A DNA stretch of 23,995 bases from Deltaproteobacteria bacterium (GCA_021789795.1 JAJYJA010000016.1:1-23995), one strand, 5' to 3'. Shown: positions 1 through 10,286, numbered from the stretch's first letter. Translations and numbers: made by a program. Notes: generated from the letters alone by a model not told the origin.

Positions 1-37
1 CCTTCTTGTTCTCCTTCAGATACTCGGTCTCACGCAT
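1..37 (-). CDS. 5' tip of an unidentified leftward gene
   Basis: An ATG on the minus strand at 35-37 opens a frame that stays open to the window edge and encodes MRETEYLKENKK. A purine-rich stretch (AAAGGCAG) lies about 7 bases upstream of it. Only twelve residues are visible, too few to name a family. The gene would be divergent from the PilZ-like gene and share the short region 38-178 with it. Confidence 0.35.
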   Translation of the reverse strand, partial: MRETEYLKENKK

Positions 38-88
38 GATACCCTGCCTTTAAGAACTGGTATTTTTTAGGCCCGGCCAGTAAAAAAA

Positions 89-117
89 TTGTCGGCGGGG
101 CGGAACTTGCCGATACT
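89..117 (+). promoter_or_regulatory. candidate sigma70 promoter for the PilZ-like gene
   Basis: TTGTCG at 89-94 and GATACT at 112-117 each match 4 of 6 consensus bases, with an ideal 17-base spacer. They lie about 60 bases upstream of the preferred start of the PilZ-like gene. The match is modest and could be chance. Confidence 0.25.
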
Positions 118-178
118 GTTTTTATGATGCAAGAAAAATACGGCCTTGAAGGAAGTGGGGAGGGCGTGGAGGTTGACG

Positions 179-859
179 TTGATAGCTAGGATACCGTGGA
201 CAACCGATCCCAAGCGGATCTGCGAGGCGGTTAACGCCTTAATAGACGGCCGGTTTCTGGTCACCCTGCAACGCCAGGACGACGGGCCGCTGCGAACCAG
301 GCTCATGGGCATCCACACCCACGGCAACGTCTCCTACCTGCTTATCGTCAGGCCGCCGGGACTTGATAAGGCCTATCAGGTGCGCGACCTGTTGTTCAAG
401 CTAGCGGGGCTGCCGGTTCTCGGCTTCTCCTGCCCCATCACCCGCGAAAGCGACACCCTGCTCGCCACCATGCTGCCCTACGCCTTGTTCCGCCTGGAGC
501 TCAGGCAGTCCGGGCCGCGACTCTCCCCGTCCCCGGAGGCGGTGGCCAAATTCTTCCTCAAACGGCGTGCCAAGATGCTGGTCTGCACCCTAAGCGACAT
601 CGGCTTGGGGGGCGCCCGGCTTTCGGGGCCGGCGGCGCGGGAGATCAAACCCCACGAGCTTATCGGCCCTTGCACCCTGACCCTGACCGGCAAGGAAGCG
701 GTGGTCCGCCGGGAGGTGACGATCAACAGCTCCATCGTCACCAGGGTGGAGATGCAAGGCGGCCAACCGGGGCTGGGACTTAAGTTTTCCTCAAGCGAGG
801 ACGAGGCCCGGCAACTGGCCGAGCATCTTGCCTTCCTGCGCCAACCGGGGCGGAGTTAG
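179..859 (+). CDS. PilZ-domain-like protein (possible c-di-GMP effector)
   Basis: A 226-residue protein when started at the TTG at 179. That start has GGAGG six bases upstream, whereas the longer frame from TTG at 146 has no visible ribosome binding site; I chose 179 for that reason. The layout resembles YcgR-like proteins: an N-terminal beta-rich region (about 1-95) followed by a PilZ-like domain. Visible PilZ elements are RLELR (residues 105-109, matching RxxxR), DIGLGG (140-145, in place of the usual [D/N]xSxxG) and a C-terminal GLGLKF strand, then a helix. The Ser-to-Gly change in the second motif makes c-di-GMP binding uncertain. PilZ proteins usually couple c-di-GMP to motility, surface attachment or polysaccharide synthesis; no such genes are nearby. 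No transmembrane segment is seen. Its stop overlaps the stop of the convergent regulator gene. Confidence 0.65.
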   Translation: MIARIPWTTDPKRICEAVNALIDGRFLVTLQRQDDGPLRTRLMGIHTHGNVSYLLIVRPPGLDKAYQVRDLLFKLAGLPVLGFSCPITRESDTLLATMLPYALFRLELRQSGPRLSPSPEAVAKFFLKRRAKMLVCTLSDIGLGGARLSGPAAREIKPHELIGPCTLTLTGKEAVVRREVTINSSIVTRVEMQGGQPGLGLKFSSSEDEARQLAEHLAFLRQPGRS

Positions 860-1290
860 CCAACCGACCCGGTTCCTGACGACCGCTTCCCCTTGGCCGG
901 AGCCGGCTCTTCTTCGGGCACGAAGGCCCTCAGCACGTCGCAACCCTTGCAGATCAGCATCTTCTTTTGCCAGTTCCTCTGGGCCGCGCATTCACAGATC
1001 GTGCCATTGATAAACCAGCAGAGCTTGCCGGCCTGGAACTCCCAGGCCGGACAGGCCTTGCGGCGTTTGGGCGGGCAGTTCTTCACCTGCCAGCAGGGCT
1101 TGATGTCGCCCTCCCGGTCCCGCATCCGGGAGAGCAGGAAGAGAACCTGCCGCTCGGCGTGGGTCGGGATCTGCCGCCAGCCCTGCTCGTAACTGTGCAG
1201 GGTCTTGAGCGAGATGCCGAGCAGTTCGGCCAGTTCCTTCTGGGTCTTGCCCAGCTTTTTGCGGATGAGACAGAAGTATTCTTTCTCCAC
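856..1290 (-). CDS. XRE-type HTH regulator with C-terminal two-CW cysteine domain
   Basis: A 144-residue protein with a GTG start; GGAG lies 6 bases upstream of it. Residues about 5-42 form a Cro/CI-type helix-turn-helix (KTQKELAELLGIS, then a recognition helix with SYEQG). Residues about 64-120 form a compact cysteine module: CW at 66-67, C72, C80, CW at 91-92, C99, C101 and CKGC at 114-117. Paired CW dipeptides followed by CxxC match the two-CW domain common in deltaproteobacteria. The spacing suggests a metal site (Zn or Fe-S) or redox-sensitive thiols, so the protein could be a metal or redox responsive DNA-binding regulator; that role is inference. The tail is Pro/Lys/Ser/Gly rich and looks disordered. 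It is convergent with the PilZ-like gene, with interlocked stops (TTAG), and lies 111 bases downstream of the SDR gene in the same direction. Confidence 0.75.
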   Translation of the reverse strand: MEKEYFCLIRKKLGKTQKELAELLGISLKTLHSYEQGWRQIPTHAERQVLFLLSRMRDREGDIKPCWQVKNCPPKRRKACPAWEFQAGKLCWFINGTICECAAQRNWQKKMLICKGCDVLRAFVPEEEPAPAKGKRSSGTGSVG

Positions 1291-1365
1291 CTGAGACTCC
1301 GGTTGATTTTATGGTTGCGGGTGCGGCCCGTCACCAGGCGCCAGACGCTCCGTCAGGGCCTACTT

Positions 1366-1378
1366 CATTGTGACAATG
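1366..1378. promoter_or_regulatory. perfect 6-bp inverted repeat, candidate operator
   Basis: CATTGT-G-ACAATG is a perfect inverted repeat of 6-base arms around one central base. It lies 76 bases upstream of the HTH/two-CW start codon and just past the end of the SDR gene. Its size suits a dimeric HTH regulator, so it may be an autoregulatory operator. The link to this regulator is inference from position only. Confidence 0.35.
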
Positions 1379-1401
1379 GATACGGGCTGGGCCTGTTTTC
1401 G

Positions 1402-2565
1402 TCAAGAGGAATTTCTGTCCGGCAGGAGGCAGAACTCGTAGAGCGGATCGATTTTTTTGTGATGGATCATCTCGATCAACGCCTCTGGGTGTTCCTGGAA
1501 CTCCTCGGTCATGGTCTTGGGGTGGTAGAACGAATCGTTGAAGGAGGAGATGAGGTTTAGGTGCTCCCAGCGGGTCAGGTAATACTCGATCATCCCCGGC
1601 AGCTCGGTGAAGATGGTGATTTCGGTCTGCTTAAGCCCGTAGCTGGAACGGGCCAGCTTGACCGGAGACAGGGTCTGGCTCTGGTAGAAGTTCTCCAAAA
1701 ACATCAGCTCGGCGGGCATCCGGGCCTCGATGCTGAAGGTGCTCAGCCGCCGCATCAGCCACTTTAACGCCGACTTGCCGAGTCTGGCCAGGGCATAGGG
1801 CACGTAAATCTCCTTGGGCAGGCTAAGTTGCAGGTAGCGCCTGATGGTCAGGATGAGGCTCGCCAACTCCACCGGCTCGGGATCGGTCAGGTTGTAAGTC
1901 TGGCCGCTGAACTCCGGGCGGTGGTTTAGGAGGTGGCAGACAAAGGGGCCGATCTTGCGGGTATTGGTGTACGAGTGCCTGACCCCCGGCCGGGTGAGCA
2001 GAAAGGGCATGGCCTGGTTGACGATGGAGAAAAACAGCCGGTGGAAGCCCTGGATCTTGTGGTCGTGTTTGCCGTACACCACCGCCAGGCGGACGGCGGT
2101 GTAGTCCAGCCCCTCGGTGCGGGCCAGGTGGCGCAGGGTCATCTCCGCCATCAGCTTGGACTTGGCGTAGTTGGAGAGCCCCGGGGTCAGGGGCAGGGAG
2201 TCATCCTCGGTCAGGTTGAGCCCCGAGGGCATGGTGGCGGAGGAACTGAAGTGGATATAGGGAATTTTTAACTGAATCGCCACCTTGGCCAGGCTGATGG
2301 CCCCGATGTAGTTGGTCTCAAACGACAGCAGGGGGTCGGAATCAATGGCGGCGATAGCGGCGTTGATGATAAAATCGGGTTTGATTTTTTCAAAATATTG
2401 CTTAATGTCGTTGGCAACCCTAAGGCTCAGTTTCTTGCTGTTCGGGGCCAGGATCTCGTAACCTTCGCTGGCGCTGGTCTTGAAGAAGTAGGTAAGGGCG
2501 CCGCCGATCAGGCCCGAGCCGCCGATGATCACCCCCAGTCTCTTTCGCTGCGCCGTTATTCCCAT
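1402..2565 (-). CDS. NAD-dependent epimerase/dehydratase, extended SDR family
   Basis: A 387-residue protein. The ATG start has GAGG six bases upstream. The Rossmann nucleotide-binding motif GGSGLIG is at residues 15-21. The catalytic set of an extended short-chain dehydrogenase is visible: a serine cluster SSSAT at 107-111 and YAKSK at 133-137 (YxxxK). A substrate-binding half follows to about residue 300. The extra C-terminal 70-80 residues, with many Phe, His and Tyr, are not part of the core fold as I know it. Such enzymes usually act on nucleotide sugars, but no glycosyltransferase or sugar-nucleotide gene is nearby, so the substrate cannot be named. Codons around 2250-2450 are visibly richer in A/T than neighbouring genes. 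It is divergent from holA. Confidence 0.8.
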   Translation of the reverse strand: MGITAQRKRLGVIIGGSGLIGGALTYFFKTSASEGYEILAPNSKKLSLRVANDIKQYFEKIKPDFIINAAIAAIDSDPLLSFETNYIGAISLAKVAIQLKIPYIHFSSSATMPSGLNLTEDDSLPLTPGLSNYAKSKLMAEMTLRHLARTEGLDYTAVRLAVVYGKHDHKIQGFHRLFFSIVNQAMPFLLTRPGVRHSYTNTRKIGPFVCHLLNHRPEFSGQTYNLTDPEPVELASLILTIRRYLQLSLPKEIYVPYALARLGKSALKWLMRRLSTFSIEARMPAELMFLENFYQSQTLSPVKLARSSYGLKQTEITIFTELPGMIEYYLTRWEHLNLISSFNDSFYHPKTMTEEFQEHPEALIEMIHHKKIDPLYEFCLLPDRNSS

Positions 2566-2589
2566 GCCGTGCCTCGCTCGTCTTGCGGC

Positions 2590-2618
2590 AAGGTAAAGGA
2601 TTGCCGGCCAAAGGTCAA
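2590..2618 (-). promoter_or_regulatory. candidate sigma70 promoter for the SDR gene
   Basis: On the minus strand, TTGACC (5 of 6 matches, at 2613-2618) and TACCTT (3 of 6, at 2590-2595) are separated by 17 bases, in the 102-base gap between the SDR gene and holA. It would start transcription about 20 bases before the SDR start codon. The -10 element is weak. Confidence 0.3.
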
Positions 2619-2667
2619 AATAAAAACGTAGGCCAATGCCCGGCGGGCCATCCCGCCCCCTCCCTCC

Positions 2668-4029
2668 ATGCCCGCATATCAGCGCAGCGACCTCCCCAAG
2701 CTCCTAGCGGCGATCAAACAGGGCAAGCCCTGCCCGGTTTACCTCCTGGTCGGCGACCGTTACCTCTGCCAGCAGGCGGCCGAGCAACTGGCGGAGGCCT
2801 TGATCCCGGCGGCAAGGGCCAGGGAGCAGGGCCTAAAGCTGATCGACGGCGACCAGGAGGAGCCGCTGCGCACCTTAAGCTGGCTTAAGACCTACAGCCT
2901 GTTCGGCGGGCGGCAGATCTTCAAGGTCTCGGGCACCCGGCTGTTCCCGGCTCAGAAGGAGGCGGCGAGCGGGATCTGGGAGAAGGCCAGGACGGCCTAC
3001 GAACGGGGCGAGACACGCAAGGCGTCCGCCGGGCTCAGGCAGTTGGCGGCCCTGGCCAAGTGCGCGCCCCAGGAACTGGCGGGGCTTAACGACGAGGAGT
3101 GGCAGGCGGCCTTCGCCTTCCCCCGGCCCGAAACCGGCTGGCTGCGAGAGGCGGCGCCGGACGATGGGCCCTCCGCCCCCGGCGGCGACGTGGAGTCCCA
3201 ATACCTGACCGCCCTGGCCGAGGGCTGGCCCGCCGACAACATCCTGCTCCTGCTCGCCGACAGCGCCGACAAGCGCAAACGGCTCTACGCCGGGCTGCTC
3301 AAGGCGGGGGCGGTACTCGATCTCACCGTGGCCGAGGGCAGCGCCAAGGCAGCCCGGGAGCAGCAAGACGCCCTGCTGGCCGAGCTGACCCGCGACACCC
3401 TGGCCGGGTTCGGCAAGACCATGGAGCCACGGGCCCTGCCCGCCTTTCTGGAGCGGGTGGGCTTTCATCCGGTAGCGGTGGTGCGGGAGGCAGAGAAACT
3501 GGCCCTCTACGCCGGCGAGGCGGAGCGGATCGGCCTGGCCGATGTCCAACTGATGGTGGGCCGCATCCGGGAAGACGCCCTCTTCGAGCTGACCGAGGCC
3601 TTCGGCGACCGGGACCTGTCCCAGACCCTGATCCTGGCCACCCGGCTGCACGAAAACGGCGTCCACCCCCTGATGGTGGTGGCCGGGCTGCGCAACTACC
3701 TGCGCAAGCTGATGCTCACCTGCTCGCTCCGCCAGTCGGGGCCGCCGGACTATGTCGAGGGCATGACCTTCCCGCTCTTCCAAAAGGGCTACCTGCCCGC
3801 CTTGAAGGAGAGCCGGGGGGAATGGCTGAAACAGCTCCCCAGCCATCCCTACGCCCTGCACCTGATGTTCGTCAGGGCTGGGCGCTACACCGTAAGCCAG
3901 CTTTGGGACATGCTGGAGAAACTGCTTAACGCCGAGCTCACCTTGAAGAGTTCCCCGCTGCCGCCCCTGACGGTGCTGGAGGACTTCTTCTGGCGGGTGA
4001 TGCCGGGGACTGGCTCGCAACGGGGATAA
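2668..4029 (+). CDS. holA: DNA polymerase III delta subunit (clamp-loader wrench)
   Basis: A 453-residue protein, first gene of a holA-clpS-clpA run. The delta subunit opens the beta sliding clamp and is part of the clamp loader. The N-terminal part has the expected PVYLLVGDRYL strand (about residues 22-33) and the FGGRQIFKV segment near 75-83. The C-terminal half has the helical collar pattern, including ALFELTEAFGDRD near 302-314 and GLRNYLRKLM near 341-350. About 85 residues between roughly 90 and 180, rich in Ala, Arg and charged residues, interrupt the region before the ILLLLAD strand, which makes the protein clearly longer than the roughly 340 residues of the E. coli subunit. The ATG at 2668 has no clear Shine-Dalgarno sequence, so the start is supported mainly by homology of what follows. 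Confidence 0.85.
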   Translation: MPAYQRSDLPKLLAAIKQGKPCPVYLLVGDRYLCQQAAEQLAEALIPAARAREQGLKLIDGDQEEPLRTLSWLKTYSLFGGRQIFKVSGTRLFPAQKEAASGIWEKARTAYERGETRKASAGLRQLAALAKCAPQELAGLNDEEWQAAFAFPRPETGWLREAAPDDGPSAPGGDVESQYLTALAEGWPADNILLLLADSADKRKRLYAGLLKAGAVLDLTVAEGSAKAAREQQDALLAELTRDTLAGFGKTMEPRALPAFLERVGFHPVAVVREAEKLALYAGEAERIGLADVQLMVGRIREDALFELTEAFGDRDLSQTLILATRLHENGVHPLMVVAGLRNYLRKLMLTCSLRQSGPPDYVEGMTFPLFQKGYLPALKESRGEWLKQLPSHPYALHLMFVRAGRYTVSQLWDMLEKLLNAELTLKSSPLPPLTVLEDFFWRVMPGTGSQRG

Positions 4030-4032
4030 GGG

Positions 4033-4347
4033 ATGGCCGACTCGCTGACCAAGAACAAGGACAAGATAGCGCCCCGCGATCAGGACGATCTCAAGGAGCC
4101 GTCCCGCTTCAAGGTGCTGCTTCACAACGACGACTACACCACCATGGACTTCGTGGTGATGATCCTGCAGTCGGTGTTCAACAAGGACACGGCCACCGCC
4201 ACCGAGATCATGCTGAACGTCCACAAGCAGGGGGTGGGGGTGGCGGGCGTCTATACCCGCGACGTGGCCGAGACCAAGGTGGCCCTGGTGCACGAGCTGT
4301 CGCGCAAGCACGAGCATCCCCTAAGATGCACCATGGAAGAGGCGTGA
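4033..4347 (+). CDS. clpS: ATP-dependent Clp protease adaptor ClpS
   Basis: A 104-residue protein starting three bases after the holA stop. ClpS binds proteins with bulky hydrophobic N-terminal residues (N-degrons) and hands them to ClpA. The core motif LLHNDDYTTMDFVV (about residues 29-42) contains the Asn-Asp pair that holds the substrate amino terminus. The later VHKQGVGVAGVYTRDVAETK segment matches the family pattern ending in the helix before the C terminus. The roughly 25-residue N-terminal extension is charged and probably flexible, as in the E. coli protein, where it is threaded into ClpA. The gene is followed one base after its stop by clpA, so the two are surely co-expressed. Confidence 0.95.
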   Translation: MADSLTKNKDKIAPRDQDDLKEPSRFKVLLHNDDYTTMDFVVMILQSVFNKDTATATEIMLNVHKQGVGVAGVYTRDVAETKVALVHELSRKHEHPLRCTMEEA

Positions 4348-4348
4348 G

Positions 4349-6571
<2,223 letters not shown>

Positions 6572-6582
6572 TGGTATAGGAA

Positions 6583-6597
6583 ACCATTTATAATGGT
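6583..6597. promoter_or_regulatory. perfect inverted repeat enclosing a consensus -10 box
   Basis: ACCATT-TAT-AATGGT is a perfect 6-base inverted repeat twelve bases after the clpA stop. The consensus hexamer TATAAT sits at its centre (6589-6594). No good -35 hexamer stands 16-18 bases upstream. It may be a regulated promoter for the downstream lipoprotein, with the palindrome as operator, or simply a hairpin behind clpA. Confidence 0.3.
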
Positions 6598-6638
6598 GGA
6601 ATCGTCCCCGAAGACGTTTATGGCCTAGGCAGGTCTTG

Positions 6639-6675
6639 GCCGCCGGTCGGGGCCTTTCCGGGGCGGCTTTCCGCC
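6639..6675 (+). promoter_or_regulatory. overlapping alternative hairpins in the lipoprotein leader
   Basis: GCCGCC (6639-6644) can pair with GGCGGC (6662-6667), extended by GG with CC on the inner side. The same downstream arm can instead pair as GGCGG-CTTT-CCGCC (6662-6675). The two structures exclude each other, an attenuator-like layout, but there is no terminal T-run. Function is unproven. Confidence 0.25.
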
Positions 6676-6720
6676 TGAGAAGCCCATCGCTGTCAACCGA
6701 AAAACAAAGGAGAACGAAAG

Positions 6721-6990
6721 ATGAAGAAGATGCTTTGCTGCGTGGCCCTGGCCGCCCTTACCCTGTCCGTGTCCGCCTGTAGCGAGAACAACTCCTCCGA
6801 GCCCGCCAAGGAGACCAAGCCCGCCGCGACGGCCCCGGCCCCGGCGGCCACGAAGCCGGCTCCGGCCCCGGCCGCCGCCCCGGCAACCGCTCCTGCTGCC
6901 GCCCCGGCTCAACAGGCCGAGCCGGTGATGCCGCCGCCCGCCGCCCCCCAGCCGGCCCCGGCTACCGCCCCTGCCGCGCCGCACAACTGA
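6721..6990 (+). CDS. small Ala/Pro-rich lipoprotein
   Basis: An 89-residue protein with a strong ribosome binding site (AAAGGAG, ending 7 bases before ATG). Residues 1-19 form a lipoprotein signal peptide and the lipobox VSAC places the lipidated cysteine at position 20. The mature part begins with a short charged segment (residues about 21-34) and then consists almost wholly of Ala and Pro with a few Lys, Gln and Met. Such low-complexity tails are usually extended and may span part of the periplasm or serve as a tether; no folded domain is visible. The signal peptide closely resembles that of the next gene. A strong terminator follows, so the gene can be expressed separately. No function can be assigned. 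Confidence 0.75.
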   Translation: MKKMLCCVALAALTLSVSACSENNSSEPAKETKPAATAPAPAATKPAPAPAAAPATAPAAAPAQQAEPVMPPPAAPQPAPATAPAAPHN

Positions 6991-7012
6991 TCCCGCCCCA
7001 GGCGCTTAACCA

Positions 7013-7043
7013 CCCCGGCGGCTTAACTGGCCGCCGGGGTTTT
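7013..7043 (+). terminator. intrinsic terminator after the Ala/Pro-rich lipoprotein
   Basis: A perfect 10-base stem CCCCGGCGGC / GCCGCCGGGG with a 7-base loop (TTAACTG), followed directly by TTTT. It lies 23 bases after the lipoprotein stop codon. Confidence 0.9.
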
Positions 7044-7124
7044 GATTATGTCCATCATGGCGGCCGTCAGCAAGCCTGGACGCCGCTTGCCATATATCAA
7101 AAGTTTTACCGGAGGATATCTGTC

Positions 7125-8006
7125 ATGAGGAAGATGTATCGTTGTCTCACCTGTATTTCCCTGGTCCTGGCCCTGACCGCCTGCGGCAAGAACCAGCAGG
7201 CCGAGTCTGCCAAGGAGAAAAAGACCGCCGCCCCGGTCACCCAGGCCGCCCCAGCTGTCAAGCCCACCGGGGACAAGGCCCAAACGGCGGGCGAGGCGAC
7301 GCCGCCCGCGCCGGCCCCGGTCAAGGGCAAGGTGGCGGAGACCTTGGACGCCAGCGGCTATACCTATGTCCGCTTAGACGACGGCTCGGGCAAGGATGTG
7401 TGGGCCGCGATTCCCAAGACGGACCTCAAGGTCGGCGAGGAGGTCACCTTGCAGGGCGGCTCGGTGATGGAAAACTTCAACAGCAAGACCTTGAACAAGA
7501 CCTTCGACAAGATCATCTTCGCCTCCGGGATCACCAAGGGTGATGGCAAGGAGTCCGCCGCCCCTGGCAGCTTCGACGCGGCGGTGAAGCAGCAAGGCGC
7601 CGCCGCCGGGGCCTCTAGCGGCAGCGCCGGCAACGTGGTGCCCTTCGCCGACCTCAAGATCGCCAAGGCCCCGGGGCCGGACGGCCAGACGGTGAGCGAT
7701 CTCTACGAGAAGGCCGCCAGCCTTGACAAGAAGAAGGTGGACATCAAGGGGGAGGTGGTGAAGGTCTCGAAGAACATCATGGGCAAGAACTGGGTGCACA
7801 TCCAGGATGGCACCGGCGACCCCCAAAAGAACAACCACGACCTGGTGGTGACCACCATGGACAGCCCAGAGAAGGGCGAGGTGGTCACTGTGGAGGGAAC
7901 CGTGGCCGCCAACAAGGACTTCGGCTCGGGCTACAAGTACGACGTGATCGTCGAGGACGCCAAGGTGACCAAGGACAAGGCGGCGGACGCCAAGGCGGCC
8001 AAATAG
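7125..8006 (+). CDS. lipoprotein with two OB-fold-like domains
   Basis: A 293-residue protein; CGGAGGA lies about 8 bases before the ATG. The lipobox LTAC puts the lipidated cysteine at residue 20. A linker rich in Ala, Pro, Lys and Thr (about 21-65) leads to two similar beta-rich modules. Module 1 starts GKVAETLDASGYTYVRLDD near residue 68 and contains GEEVTLQG. Module 2 starts IKGEVVKVSKNIMGKNWVHIQD near 207 and contains GEVVTVEG. Both follow the plan of bacterial OB-fold proteins of the periplasm: a strand with G-x-V, an exposed aromatic strand with V/I-x-D-G, and a G-E-x-V-T strand. The ligand is unknown; roles at the envelope are inference. The leader is a near twin of the preceding lipoprotein's. 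The gene has its own terminator. Confidence 0.75.
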   Translation: MRKMYRCLTCISLVLALTACGKNQQAESAKEKKTAAPVTQAAPAVKPTGDKAQTAGEATPPAPAPVKGKVAETLDASGYTYVRLDDGSGKDVWAAIPKTDLKVGEEVTLQGGSVMENFNSKTLNKTFDKIIFASGITKGDGKESAAPGSFDAAVKQQGAAAGASSGSAGNVVPFADLKIAKAPGPDGQTVSDLYEKAASLDKKKVDIKGEVVKVSKNIMGKNWVHIQDGTGDPQKNNHDLVVTTMDSPEKGEVVTVEGTVAANKDFGSGYKYDVIVEDAKVTKDKAADAKAAK

Positions 8007-8035
8007 TCTTATCCTATCGTTTCAAGTAGGTTGCG

Positions 8036-8078
8036 CGACAATACTCCCCGCCCGTCGGCGTGGGAGTATTGTCGTTTT
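8036..8078 (+). terminator. intrinsic terminator after the OB-fold lipoprotein
   Basis: A perfect 13-base stem (CGACAATACTCCC at 8036-8048 with GGGAGTATTGTCG at 8062-8074), a 13-base loop and a TTTT run. It cleanly ends the lipoprotein transcript 30 bases after the stop codon. Confidence 0.9.
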
Positions 8079-8109
8079 CTTAGTTTGACTCCAACCCCTG
8101 GCACCGGGT

Positions 8110-9021
8110 GTGAAGATCGGCGTGATTGGCCCTGGGGCGATTGGCTGCCTCTTCGGGGCCTTGCTCAGTCGGGCCGGGCACGAGGTCTGGGTGCTCGACC
8201 ACCGCCCGGAACGGGCGCAGCTCCTCGACCGACAGGGGATGGTGGGACATGACCCCGGCGGTCGGGCCTGGCGGGCGCAGGTGCGGGCCACCGCCGAGGC
8301 GGCCCAGATCGGGCCCGTGCCCCTGGCCTTGCTCTGCGTCAAGTCGGCGGCAGTGGCTGAGGCCTTGGCCGACGCCAGGTCGATGCTGGGGGACAAGACC
8401 CTGGTGGTGGCCCTGCAAAATGGTCTGGGCCACCACCCCATCTTGGACGCGGCCCTGCCGCTCTGGGCACTGGGGATAACCTCCCAGGGGGCCAACCTCT
8501 CCGGCCCCGGGCACCTGATCCGGGGTGGCCAGGGGCCGACCCTGCTGGGCTTTATCTCCCCGGCCCCGGACTGGGCCCGGACGCGGCTTGCAGAGACGGC
8601 GGCGATGCTTTCCCAGGCCGGCCTCCCCGCCGAACTGAGTCCAGACATCCGGGCCGCGGCCTGGAACAAACTCATCGTCAACGCCGGGATCAACGCCTTA
8701 ACCGCCCTGGAAGACTGCTCAAACGGCGAGGTGCTCGAACGACCGGCGGCCCTGGAACTGATGGCCGGGGCGGTACGGGAGGCGGCGCGGGTGGCAAGGC
8801 AAAGCGGGGTGGCGGTAAAGGCCGATCCGCTGGAGATGACGCTGGCCGTCTGCCGGGCCACGGCGGCCAACTGGTCGTCGATGTGGCAGGATGTCCGCAG
8901 CGGGCGGCCCACCGAGGTGGCGGCGATCAACGGCGAGGTCGTCCGGCGGGGCCAGGAATTGGGGATCGCCACCCCGGTAAACGAGCTGCTGCTGGCCAGG
9001 GTGCTGGCCTTGCGGGCCTGA
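8110..9021 (+). CDS. panE: 2-dehydropantoate 2-reductase (ketopantoate reductase family)
   Basis: A 303-residue protein with a GTG start. The family reduces ketopantoate to pantoate with NADPH in pantothenate and coenzyme A synthesis. The dinucleotide-binding motif GPGAIG is at residues 7-12. CVKS (77-79 region, with the conserved Lys at 78), LQNGLG (102-107) and the C-terminal-domain signature WNKLIVNAGINAL (from residue 185, with Lys187 as the likely catalytic lysine and Asn191 and Asn195) are all present. The length is normal for the family. No other pantothenate gene is nearby, and the family includes enzymes for related 2-oxo acids, so the exact substrate is less sure than the fold. The ribosome binding site is weak. 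It follows the 8036-8078 terminator and precedes metK by 55 bases. Confidence 0.85.
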   Translation: MKIGVIGPGAIGCLFGALLSRAGHEVWVLDHRPERAQLLDRQGMVGHDPGGRAWRAQVRATAEAAQIGPVPLALLCVKSAAVAEALADARSMLGDKTLVVALQNGLGHHPILDAALPLWALGITSQGANLSGPGHLIRGGQGPTLLGFISPAPDWARTRLAETAAMLSQAGLPAELSPDIRAAAWNKLIVNAGINALTALEDCSNGEVLERPAALELMAGAVREAARVARQSGVAVKADPLEMTLAVCRATAANWSSMWQDVRSGRPTEVAAINGEVVRRGQELGIATPVNELLLARVLALRA

Positions 9022-9076
9022 GCCGGTCTTATCCGCCGGCCGCTTAACACCAACAATAAACTAAGGGAAATCATCA

Positions 9077-10240
<1,164 letters not shown>

Positions 10241-10265
10241 GCGCCTCGCACCGGGGGAAAGGCGG

Positions 10266-10286
10266 GATGGTCGCCGCCCGGCCATC
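10266..10286 (+). promoter_or_regulatory. hairpin between metK and ahcY
   Basis: GATGGTCG (10266-10273) and CGGCCATC (10279-10286) can form an 8-base-pair stem with one G-U pair and a 5-base loop. No T-run follows, so it is not a standard terminator; it could be a processing or stability element in the metK-ahcY transcript. I could not match it to an S-adenosylhomocysteine riboswitch. Confidence 0.3.

Noticed and set aside
67..327. 86-residue minus-strand frame before the PilZ-like gene
   Set aside because: Antisense to a coding region and to the promoter gap; no domain and no ribosome binding site.
2875..4317. 480-residue open frame on the minus strand opposite holA and clpS
   Set aside because: Composition is the His/Gly/Gln/Val-rich type typical of antisense frames in GC-rich genes; the plus strand clearly encodes HolA and ClpS.
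8096..8115. TGGCACCGGGTGTGA as a sigma54-type promoter
   Set aside because: Only the first half fits; the GC element at the right distance is missing, and it overlaps the panE start.
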